DNA of 64,000 nt from Labyrinthula sp. Ha (taxonomy: Eukaryota > Sar > Bigyra > Labyrinthulida > Labyrinthulaceae). This document shows, piece by piece, positions 11,085 through 20,385 of the stretch. Location: assembly GCA_015227615.1 (NCBI GenBank), contig JAALGZ010000003.1, forward strand, positions 1-64,000, written 5' to 3'. Both the position numbers and the translations under genes were made by a program. The stretch's first letter is position 1; each line of letters opens with the position of its first letter. The notes under the pieces were generated by a model. That model was not told the origin of the DNA, ran no database searches, and saw nothing but the letters and a program-made list of their open reading frames with translations.

Positions 11085-12105
11085 CGATGCAAGTGCTTCA
11101 TTTCAAAATCAACGGAGGACAGCAACTCTCTTCGAAGCAATAAGGCTCGACAAGTGAACAGCTAATCAGTTTTCATGAGAAGCAAATTCTGGGTTATGCT
11201 AACTCTACGTTAAAAAAGTTAAAAAAAACTCATTTCAAGTGGTTAGAATATTTCAAGGGAAGTGGATAGCATCTTGACCAACGAAAAAGAAAGGAAACTA
11301 CGTAACCTTGAATCGTGGAAACGAATCCTACACCGTTGCGGAAACACTAAAGGGTGTTTCGCTAGACTCTTATCTTGGAATAAAACATATTGATGCTTTT
11401 CTTCGATCTGACTGTACTTGTTGCGCCTTGACCAACCTTAATGCGCCATGTAATCATTTTGGAAGAATCTATGTCAAGTGGAAGATAGATTAAATAGAAA
11501 AAATTGTATCTGCTAATATAGGGTAACGAAAATTATCCTCTGCTTGAAACAGTTTTGAAAGGACTTGATCGTGCAGAAAGTTAAAAAGATGACACTCTAA
11601 GCTCTATGTTTTGAAGTGAGAATATGAGAAGTTGTTTATTCTTTTTAAATTAGTTAAGGTCTCCCTTAGTGAGATAAAAACGAAGACATCGAATATATTT
11701 GCTGATGCTTAGAGGTAAATGCAGGAAGAAATTTCTACGACATGTCGTATCGATACATAAATTTTAACTAGAAATCTGCTAAAATACTTTACTAATAATG
11801 TTCTAGGATTAGATGATCTTACGGTACCGAAGATGTCAGCTGTAAGACTTTCTTTGTTTTAGACACTTTGTAGAAAGTTTTACGTAGAAGTTCAACATAG
11901 TGCGGATAAGGGTCGGAGGAAGGCATATGCAATTGTCATGAGAACGACAGATACAATGAGACAAACTGCCAGTAGAAAATTTTCCGATGTGGATATGTCC
12001 TTCACAGTTTTTTTATTCAATCAAATCGTTTCCAAGAAAGAGGAAGATGTGAAAAAAAAGAATCGTAGTTCACAGTCAAACTAGACTAAATCTAAGTAGC
12101 TAAAA
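11085..12105 (+). pseudogene. MULE transposase remnant C (C-terminal half)
   Basis: Plus-strand MULE piece. The SWIM zinc segment reads CTCCALTNLNAPCNHF in the open frame 11308-11493. The conserved tail follows at about 11880-12105: a stretch coding the ADKGRRKAYAIVMRTTDTM region, then SKKEEDVKKK. It is interrupted by stops and shifts. Because remnant A holds only the N-terminal half in the same orientation, A and C may be one old element split by later insertions that include inverted remnant B. Confidence 0.7.
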
Positions 12106-12530
12106 AGGATTTTCTAAGAATACTCATCCGATTTAGCTACAAACGCTTTTCCCAGGTGTCCTAGTTGAAATTTTCCGAAAGTACTCACTTCATCGAACTC
12201 CTCAGCAAAAAGTTCTCAATCATATTTAGAATGAAACCCTCCAGTAAATAAACAATATATACTTTTGACTTTATTTCACGGTGTTATTTTGCGCACCGTG
12301 ATTATTATAATAGATTTCTTAAGTTTTTTCTTGATTCCTAGGTAGCGGTATAATTTTGTACATCATAAGAAAAAATTCTTTATTCTCTCTGAAAAGATTA
12401 TTTAACAATTTACCATTTTGCTCTAAATAAGGCATTTCTTCCTCCCTTCCTTCCTTCCTTTCTTCTTTTTTTTCTCTTTTTCTAAGTTTGTTTGTGTTAG
12501 TTTTACGATTTTTCGAAATTGGGAATCAAG
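12106..12530. other. No gene; polypyrimidine tract
   Basis: No supported gene. A CT-rich tract with CCTTCCTTCCTTT words runs from about 12430 to 12485 on the plus strand, a simple-sequence repeat. Confidence 0.5.
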
Positions 12531-12838
12531 TTTTTTAACTCCGGAGTCAGATACTCCTCGCGACCTCATTGGTCAAATCGATTTCCCAATTTATTTTCAT
12601 CATACTTTGTCTGAATTAAGGGGACTGTGATATGTTTCCAAATAAACATAGTCGTCTTCACAATATTCTTCGATAGCAGCTAAAAAAAATGTCTATGATT
12701 GATGTGTTCCAAGGGCCAGTTTGTCGAATAAATTGTTTTAGACTTTTCTTTTTGGTTGGTTATTCTTTGAATGACTTAAAACTTAGTAACGTCCCATTAT
12801 ACTAACTAACGTGACTTAACGTTAACAAGTGTTTCGCA

Positions 12839-12846
12839 CTTATATC
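12839..12846. repeat. 8-bp target duplication, left
   Basis: CTTATATC, identical to 13464-13471 on the far side of the MITE. Confidence 0.88.
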
Positions 12847-13463
12847 TAGGGGTGTTATTTGATTTATTGATAATTTATCAATAAAAGATTTCCCAATATT
12901 TTTCTTATTGATTGATTCTGATAATTCCCAAATTATTTTGATTGATTATTGATTATCATTGATAATCAATAATGAATTTGGTCACATGGCCTTTGGCTAA
13001 GCGGTCAAGAAAAGCTATATTTCATTTTGCCACCGTATGTAATTCTCCTAAGAACGGAGCATATAACTAAAGTTTCTTAACGGTGGAACCTTATTTTACT
13101 GTAACCAACCTTTTTGTCAAATCTGTCCTGAGGTAGTACTAAAGCAGGAGCCTTACCGTTATACCACAGCATAATGTTTCGTTAAGAAACCCAACATATC
13201 ACCCTGCTGCATTCTATTACTGGTTATTCCGGACAATATGATCTATTTATAGGTATTTTCGTGCGTAGCATAAATAAAAAATATGTTTTTGGACCGTTTG
13301 GATCCAAGGCCAGGTGGGCCTATTTATTACTGATTATTATTTAATAATCAAAATGAAAATTGTTTTATTGATAATCAATCAAAATGCAGATTCTTTTATT
13401 GATAATCAGAATCAAAATGATTATCAAATAATTATTGATAATTTTTATCAAATAACACCCCTA
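12847..13463. mobile_element. hAT-like MITE, 617 bp
   Basis: The ends are inverted repeats, TAGGGGTGTTATTTGAT on the left and its complement on the right. They are flanked by a perfect 8-bp target duplication CTTATATC (12839-12846 and 13464-13471). The TIR start and 8-bp duplication are characteristic of hAT superfamily elements. It is too short to code a transposase, so it is non-autonomous. Subterminal DNA is packed with TTGATAATCA words. The middle holds an 11-bp-arm hairpin (13072-13082 with 13180-13190) and tRNA A-box-like strings. It interrupts the 5' part of MULE copy D and so is younger than that copy. Confidence 0.88.
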
Positions 13464-13471
13464 CTTATATC
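13464..13471. repeat. 8-bp target duplication, right
   Basis: CTTATATC, the second copy of the duplication made when the MITE inserted. Confidence 0.88.
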
Positions 13472-13739
13472 ACAAGGCGCAGAATCGCAATTTTTCCATA
13501 CTTCGTCTGAATAATTGATGCGCACAATTTGTGAATCCTCAGAGAAAATTTAAAAAGGACAGGACAAATATTTTGGGCAAATTTGAAAACAAAATTACGA
13601 ACAAAAACTATGGAGAAGCACGAAACCAAAGGGACGAGCCTCCAACCAGAGGTTCTAGACACCGAGGAACAAACTCAACCAAAACTACTAGGAAAATGAA
13701 CTGCAGCAACGTATTCTGCTTCAGAAGAAATGTTGGAAG

Positions 13740-15702
13740 TGATCAGTAGACTTGCCAGTGGTCGGCTTAAGTGGAAAATTCATGTTTGTCACTATTTTAA
13801 ACGAGGCAATCGGCTTTGCTAAGTGTGATTGGAGCTACAAGAGACTTAAGCGATGTAAAATTAAGTGTAGTTCAGACAAAAAATTGCTCATTTGAAGTTA
13901 ACATTAAGCTTACTCTTGGAACTTCTAAGTACATTTTCGTCGTAATTAACGAAAATCACTGCGATCATGAGGTAAAAACACTAGGAAAGATAAAACAACA
14001 TGTACAACAGCTTACAACAGAAGAATTAAAAATGATTAAACACCTAGGAGTTGCCGACAGTGGAATTGCAGCGGCAGATGTCGCTCTACATCGCAATTTT
14101 CCAGGCACATTGTTTGACAAAACACTAGTAAAAAGAATTTTGATAAAAGCTAAAGATGGTGTTGACGCTAGCGAAGATAATAATATTAAAAAGCTAATTA
14201 CGTGTGGGAAAAGATGCTTAGAACGTGGAGGAAAATTTGATCTGACTTGGGATTATCCCAAGGAAGGCAAAGCTATTCTAAACGGACTCAGCTTTCAAGA
14301 AGACCTACAAAATAAATTAAAAAAAATATACGGGGATAGTATCCAAGTGGATACTACCCATGGAATGAGCAGATATCGATTGGTTGCAATGTTCCCTTGC
14401 GGGATCGATTGCTTCCGTAAAACAATAAATTACGGATGCTCAATGATGGAAAGTGAGGCCAGCAAGGATGATGTGAAAGGGCTTAAACTTCTGGGTCTTC
14501 AGGATGCTAAAGTCATCATGACGGAGGGGAGCAAAGCCTTGGAAGCAGCTGCGGAGGAACTTGGATCATCTCATGTTTTTTGCAGGAAACACTTCTCTAC
14601 GACCTTGAACTCAGCAGCATCTGGCCTAAAAGGGATGAAAAAAAAACAAAATTTACAAGCAGCTTGGGCGATGTTCTCACTGGAATCTTTTCAGAAGAGA
14701 AAAATCTTGATCAGCTTATTGAAAATATGTTGGTTGAATATCCTGAAGAAGTACAGCAAGTTGCCCTGAAAAAATTAAGGAAAAAACAAAGTGTGTTGGG
14801 AAATGACGAGAAAACTTCTAACGTTCTCTCACAGCGCTACACAGAGGGTTTAATCATTTCACTTGGCCATCAAAGGAAATGGTTTTTTAAAAAGTTCTCT
14901 TAAAACATGGCCACTCGATGAAGTTGCAACCCACCAGAGAAGAATGTGGATAAGTACATGGAGAAAACTTTGAAAAAGATCAAGGATTTGATAAGGGGGG
15001 ATAAAAATTTTTTAAAGGAAGCTGATGAAATGTTCACAAAAGAGTTGAAGTTGATGGGAGCGTGTTGGATTGTTGAAGAGTTGAGTTCAAGAAAATTCAT
15101 TGTCAGTGATTCAAACATGAGAATAAAGATGAAGCATGTGTTGGAAGTTGTTGAAGGGAAGGGGTAAAACTTCAATCATTTACTTTTGAAACCTGGACCA
15201 ATCTTCAGTTTTCATGTCGGCACTATGCACGGTATTCTGATTGTAAAAGGATCAAATACATGGACATAAATCATCTTCCAGAGAGGTGGAGACACCAGGA
15301 ACATCTTCTGTTCAAGCAGACACTAAGGGGGATGGGGCGAGAAGTCGATGGCCCACGTGGGTGTATTGAGTTGAAGGTAAAGTTCCACCTGTGAATGCAA
15401 CTTACATCCCAAGAAAGCTGGAAGCTAAATATTCCAAGCTCCTCACTACATGCAAAGCGCTCTAAGAAGAGGAGAAAAGCAGCAACAAGGACTGGAAGAA
15501 AAGTTACGCAACAGTCTTGAAGATGACCGATGTGCTAAGGGAGAACCCATATAGAGATTTCAAGGATTTGGATGAAGTTTCTGAAGAAAGTGGGATTATG
15601 TTTGAGTCACCAAGGAAGAGGGTCAAAAGAAGGAAGGAGAAGGGAGAAAAATCTGTGTCACCGCTTGACTTTTCTCAACTCACGTTTCTCACAGATGAGT
15701 GA
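13740..15702 (+). pseudogene. MULE transposase, copy D (broken)
   Basis: The best stretch is the frame 13816-14769. It contains an N-terminal FAR1/FLYWCH-like zinc-binding segment (ENHCDHEVK), the first catalytic Asp in QVDTTHGMSRYRLVAMFP and a C-x-x-H segment (FCRKH). The second catalytic site reads MTEGS, with Glu where copy E has Asp. The frame then changes near 14640 and again further on; later pieces at 14946-15167 and 15517-15702 carry the rest, including the C-terminal SPRKRVKRR. I count roughly four to five frame breaks. In the DDE core it is about 70% identical to copy E by eye, so the two are different subfamilies rather than recent copies. Confidence 0.85.
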
Positions 15703-16984
15703 GAAAAGTATCCTTGAACTTGCCCTTGGACTTGAGTTTGTTGTATTTAAATATAAATCGTTGAACTTGAACTTGAACTCTTGAACTTTTTCTTTAAAAT
15801 ACAAATCCTTATCCTTGAACATTTACTTTTGTTATTGAAATATAAGTTAAACCATACCACCTACTCACGCAGAAGAAAACTGAGTTCTCAACTGCATTTT
15901 CAACCCTATCCCATCGACCTGAACCTTCAAATCCCTCATTCTTTGTTCAAAATTCATAATCCTTATTATTGAAACCCAACCCTTTTTTAGTGAATATATA
16001 AACCTTGAATCCTGTTACTTGTTTTCTTGAAAGTAATTTTTGGAATCTAAAGTTCTTGATCCTTTAAATTTTCTTTTTCGTTTTTTTATTGAAAAAAACA
16101 TAATCCTTGAAGTTTTTATTGTTTGAGAGATATTTCTAGAATAAAATTTGAGCCTTTATCACTCGACGAGTGACTAATAGCCTTAACGCAAAATTGCCCG
16201 AGAAAGTGATTCACGAAAGGGTCAATAATCCAAGCTCAAAGATTAACTAAGCTACTTTTGAACAGACCTAGGAGAAACTAAGTCGTCAAGTTCAAACAAG
16301 ATACAAATATTCCGAAGGTTTTCAAAGTCAATAAGATGATTACTCTCAAGATATTAGGCGAAACTAATAGAATAATCAAATTGTTTCCTTTATTGGTTGT
16401 TATTAATTCTTAACTATAGCTAAAACAGCCACTATCCAGAAGTACCTATTTTTACCCTAGGATAATCCGGGTAATCTAATATTATGATATCAAGTACTTA
16501 TACTATAAACATTAGAGGTCACAAATCAAATAAAAACAGGGTTCACACAAGCCCAACCACCCAAACAGTTGAATAAAATTTTCGTTCTTGAACTCTGTCC
16601 CAGGCAGCTGAGTTCCATCCAAAAACGAAAATTTTGTAAGAGCTCTTTGAACACTCAAAATAATAACCCTCTGAGTATAACCATCTATATGCAAAAAAGA
16701 ATGTATATTTTGTCCTTGGTTCTTGTTATCTTGTATTAAATCTTGTTCATAAAATTTGCAGCTTGATCTTGAGTCTTTGCTTGCTCGCTCTTGAAACATC
16801 TTGTGATTCTTTTCTAGAAAACCATGACATATACATTCTCTAAGCTTCCGTTTACCTATTAATATCATTTTCAACTGTTTCTCCTTGATAGCTAGACGTT
16901 CCGTCACCTTTTATGACCTAAAAGTCATGATTTGGACTATCCATTTTTAATTTTGTTGTTTTTTTTTCAAAATATGGGCAATAA
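15703..16984. other. No gene; CCTTGAAC-type low-complexity DNA
   Basis: The first ~130 bp (about 15705-15835) is degenerate repetition of CTTGAAC words. The rest has no gene I can support. A 131-codon minus-strand open stretch (16512-16907) has no ATG at its start and no family I recognise; it ends close to the 170-bp repeat and may be transposon-derived. Confidence 0.45.
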
Positions 16985-17154
16985 AAAGTTTGGCCAATGA
17001 TATTTAGAAGAATCTGACTCCTGAGTCAAAAAACCTTATTTTGGATAATTTTATTACTGTTGGTACCAATCAGGATTTTCTTCCAAAGGCTAGTCTCCAT
17101 AAAAACTATTTCCAGCTATACTATTAACTATCAATCTACCCTAATGGATACTTG
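16985..17154. repeat. 170-bp direct repeat, left copy
   Basis: Matches 20100-20269 over the whole 170 bp with about five mismatches (around 97% identity by eye) and no gaps. It lies 14 bp outside the left terminal inverted repeat of MULE copy E. Its complement contains the GACTCAGGAGTCAGA...ATTGG motif seen near other copies of this MULE family. Confidence 0.93.
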
Positions 17155-17168
17155 GGGTTCCGTTTTTT

Positions 17169-17195
17169 TTACACATGTGTAAATTTACAAACGGC
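17169..17195. repeat. MULE copy E left terminal inverted repeat
   Basis: 27 bp matching the complement of 20057-20083 with one difference. The outer 14 bp, TTACACATGTGTAA, are themselves palindromic. Confidence 0.9.
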
Positions 17196-17387
17196 GTATG
17201 ATTGGTGGAATTTTTTTGAGTATGGCGAAATGAGACATAGGGCAAAAAAATATTAATGGCATTTGTGATTTCATGATTTCGAATTTGGGCCATATAACCA
17301 ACAATCATACTTTACGAAATTTTTAAGGTAGCAGGGTTGAAAAGTGGGCCATTTGACCCAAAATCAGAAAAAACAAAATAGGAAAAA

Positions 17388-19456
17388 ATGCAAAAAAGTA
17401 TTCTCAGTTCCAAGGACGAGCCTACTTTGCAAGAAGACCTTAAACACCCCCAAACAATGACAGAAGTCGAACTATTGGAGAATTTCCAGTCTCCTAGTGA
17501 AGACGAGATGTTTTTGCAGCTTTCAACCGTTGCAAGTGGGCACTTCAAGTGGAGGAGAAGGAGATCTTCGTGCTTTTCAGCTGAGTTGAGCAAGGTAAAA
17601 TTTGAAATGGATTCAAAAAAAATGATACGCTGTGTTATAGAATGCAGCTATTCCAAAAACTGCGAACTTCGAGTAAATATTAACTTTGATTCTACCAAAA
17701 TGCTCTTCTTTTTTAACGTAATTCAACCAAATCACACAGATCATGAAGTTAAAGCGATAGGAAATGTGAAAAAATATGTTCAACAGTTAAGTGCAGAAGA
17801 ATTAACATTTATTACAACATTAGGAGTTGCTGAAACGAGCCTTTCAGCTGCTATGGTGGCCTTACATCGCGCATTTCCTGGAATTTTGTTCTCAAAAGTG
17901 TTAATTAAACGTAAAATGAAGAAAGCTTAAGAAAAAAATTCAAATTCAGAAGACACAAATCTAGTAAAATTGATGAATTGTGGACAAAAATGCATTATAA
18001 GAGGCGGATCTTTCAATTTACACTTCAATAATGGTTGAGTTTTAACTGGAGTTAGATTTCAAGAGGCTCTTCAATTGAAATTAAGTGAACTTTATGGTGA
18101 TTCAATTCAAATCGACACTACACATGGACTTACAAGATATCGTCTCGTTGCTATGTTCCCTGTAGGAGTTGGTTGTTTTTTAAAAACAATCAATTTTGGG
18201 GGCACAATGATGGAAAATGAAAATTCTAATGAAGTTAAACGTGGTCTAGAAGAGTTGAAGTTGAACAAAGCTCAAGTGATGATGTCAGATGGCAGTTTGG
18301 CATTGGCTAAAGTAGCCAAAAGTTGTGGAACTAGATACATTCGTTGTTTAAAACATCTTGCAGCAAGCTTTAGTGAAGGGGTTAAAGGGCTCAGAGGAAG
18401 TGAATTAATTGAATTTAGGAAAAGTTTGGCAGAAGTAATTACTGGATCTTTTACTAATGTTAGAGCATTAGACGAGGCTCTTGAAAAGATGAAGCAAAAG
18501 TTTAGTAATTCTGTTCAAAAAAAATATTTAAAAAACTTAGAAAAAGAAAAAAGAAGCATCTGCTGGACCTACACAAAGGAATGTTTAACCTTTGCTCATC
18601 GAGCAACCCAACGTGTAGAGTCATTTCATGCAAAACTAAAAGGTAAAGGGATGAAAAAAAAATTAAAAATTTGGACGTTAGATGATTTAATTAAACGTCA
18701 TGAAACAGTAGTTGACCTCTACCTCAATGGTACCCTACAAAAAATTAAAAAATTAATTAAAAAAAATGTAAAAGTTACGAAAGAAGTTGAAGATTTGATG
18801 TTGTTGAAGCTGAAGTTGATGCACAATTGCTGGATTCAACAGGAACCTGAGCGAAACAAGTACATTTTTATTGACAACACGTCTAGAGTAAGAACAACTC
18901 ATCTTCTTACTGTTAAGAAGGTTAAAGAAAAGGTGGTGCCTGAGTGCACCTGTGCCACATGGCAAAATCATCACCTACCTTACAGGCATTTTGCAAGGGT
19001 GTGTGACAAAAGAAGAGAAGAATTCATTCATCCTGGTAATCTTCTTCGTAGATGGAGGTACCAGGATCATCCGTTGTACGAAGTTGTATTGAGAGAGTTA
19101 GGTAGGTTGAATAATTCGGGAGGAAAAGGGGTTGAGTTCAAGGTTAAGGTAGCAGATATTGAACTGAACACAGTTCCTAAGAGTGGCGACCATAAATATT
19201 CTCGTCTCCTCGCCAAATGTAAGTTGCTTGCCGAAGAAACAAAGCACTCAGACGAGGGCTGGAGGAAAGTCTTTGCAACGGTGAAGAAAATGAGACGCGC
19301 TCTACAAAATAATCCAGATGGAAATTTGCACAGTTGCAGCGCGTTTCAGCTGACACCGTTGTGACTTTTGAGTCCCCCAGAAAGAGAGTGAGGCAAAGCC
19401 TTCCTAAAGAGGGACTAAGCCCAAGTAGGGTGGACTTCACCTCACTTAGCCAGTAA
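17388..19456 (+). pseudogene. MULE transposase, copy E (two stops, one frameshift)
   Basis: Starts at ATG 17388. Domains in order: an N-terminal FLYWCH/FAR1-like zinc segment (CSYSKNCELRVN...NHTDHEV), the DDE domain with first Asp in QIDTTHGLTRYRLVAMFP, second Asp in MSDGSLAL followed by the C-x-x-H element RCLKH, and Glu in RVESFHAKLKGK. A SWIM-type zinc segment (CTCATWQNHHLPYRHF) and a basic C-terminal tail follow. In-frame stops lie at 17928-17930 and about 18037, and a frameshift near 19320 precedes the tail, which ends at TAA 19454-19456. In the SWIM motif a Tyr replaces the Cys kept in remnants B and C. All catalytic acidic residues are present, so the copy decayed recently. Confidence 0.9.
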
Positions 19457-19624
19457 ATTTATTACTAAGCCAACTCTGGTTTTCATCTCTTTTTTTTTTG
19501 ACTGATGTTGCTTACATAATTTGATATTTTTAAATGTTTTGATCAGGTTAAATTCTTTTTGATATTCTGTTTATAATCTTCATTTTCATAAACTTTATTT
19601 TTAAATTCTTTTCATAAACTTTAT

Positions 19625-19815
19625 TGTCATATTCTTTCTCTTTAAAATCTTTTCCAAACATTTTTTTGCCATATTCTTTTTCTTAAGATTCTTTTCCAAA
19701 TATTTTTATTGTCATATTGTTTCTCTTTAAATTCTTTTCCAAATATTTTTTTTTGTCATATTCTTTTTCTTTAAATTCTTTTCAAAATATTTTTGTCATA
19801 TTCTTCTTCTTTTGA
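19625..19815. repeat. Tandem repeat, 42-44 bp unit, about 4.5 copies
   Basis: Successive units begin TGTCATATTC and run through CTTTAAATTCTTTTCC and a T-rich end. They start near 19625, 19667, 19710, 19754 and 19794 with minor substitutions and small T-tract length changes. The array lies inside the 3' non-coding part of MULE copy E. Confidence 0.75.
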
Positions 19816-19889
19816 CTTTTTATTGTTTTTCGCTCGTTTGTACTCATACCTAAAAAATAAAAGAGAAGAATAAAACTTATTCCCAATGA

Positions 19890-19925
19890 GTGAGAGGCAC
19901 TGCACTGTAGGTGCATGCCTCTCAC
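19890..19925. terminator. Strong hairpin in the MULE 3' region
   Basis: A 15-bp stem (19890-19899 plus 19901-19905 pairing with 19911-19925), with a single bulged C at 19900 and a 5-base loop. It lies about 430 bp after the transposase stop and 130 bp before the right TIR. It could fold in RNA as a 3'-end or stability element or be a transposon structural signal; the role is inference. Confidence 0.5.
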
Positions 19926-20056
19926 GCCCTTTAAAAACCTCTCCTGGAGGTTGTCATCTTCTGATCGTGTTCTCATTTCAATTTTGCATTGTTGGTTAAT
20001 GGTTTATGAATAGAATGTGGCCCAAATTGCCATTGAAAAAATTGAGCCAATAGATT

Positions 20057-20083
20057 GCCGTGTGTAAATTTACACATGTGTAA
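20057..20083. repeat. MULE copy E right terminal inverted repeat
   Basis: Complement of the left TIR at 17169-17195, with one mismatch. Confidence 0.9.
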
Positions 20084-20099
20084 TAAATAAACATCCCTC

Positions 20100-20269
20100 A
20101 AAGTTTGGCCAATGATATTTAGGAGAATGTAACTCCTGAGTCAAAAAACCTTATTTTGGATAATTTTATTACTGTTGGTACCAATCAGGATTTTCTTCCA
20201 AAGGCTAGTCTCCATAAAAACTATTTCCAGCTATACTATTAACTATCAATCAACCCTACTGGATACTTG
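20100..20269. repeat. 170-bp direct repeat, right copy
   Basis: Second copy of the repeat at 16985-17154. It ends 116 bp before the start codon of the tRNA methyltransferase gene, so it probably overlaps that gene's promoter region. The left copy would then be a displaced duplicate, although a shared transposon-derived origin is equally possible. Confidence 0.93.
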
Positions 20270-20385
20270 CACTCTAATTGTTTTGTCGAAGTATATATTT
20301 TTTTCTAATAACTCAAGATTGTGTTACCCTATACAATTCTTCCTAATAGAGTTCTTTTACAAATTAGAATCCACAAGTTTAGAAC

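Larger units (their letters stand above)
12531..15705 (+). mobile_element. MULE copy D
   Basis: A MULE family member with a fairly long but broken transposase (13740-15702). Its 5' flank carries the terminal motif TTTTTTAACTCCGGAGTCAG (12531 on) shared with other copies, and it was itself invaded by a hAT-like MITE at 12847-13463. The exact ends are uncertain: I did not find the 27-bp inverted repeat seen around copy E, so it may belong to a related subfamily or have lost its termini. Confidence 0.65.
17169..20083 (+). mobile_element. MULE copy E, about 2.9 kb with 27-bp TIRs
   Basis: A Mutator-like element bounded by 27-bp inverted repeats (17169-17195 and 20057-20083) with one mismatch, beginning TTACACATGTGTAAATTTAC. 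It contains a nearly complete transposase reading frame, an AT/CT-rich tandem repeat and a strong hairpin near its right end. I find no 9-bp target duplication directly outside the TIRs. Instead the element sits, with 14-16 bp of spacer on each side, between two 170-bp direct repeats. It is the youngest-looking of the MULE copies here. Confidence 0.88.

Noticed and set aside
12994-13166. Apparent tRNA gene pieces inside the MITE
   Set aside because: Only A-box-like strings are present; no B box, acceptor stem or cloverleaf can be drawn, so no tRNA gene is called.
16512-16907. 131-codon minus-strand frame
   Set aside because: Begins at GTG with no suitable ATG at the start, no family recognised, and lies among transposon repeats.
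17891-17929. A 39-nt GT...AG segment that would remove the first stop of MULE copy E
   Set aside because: Longer than every supported intron here, and a second stop and a frameshift remain; a decayed pseudogene is simpler.
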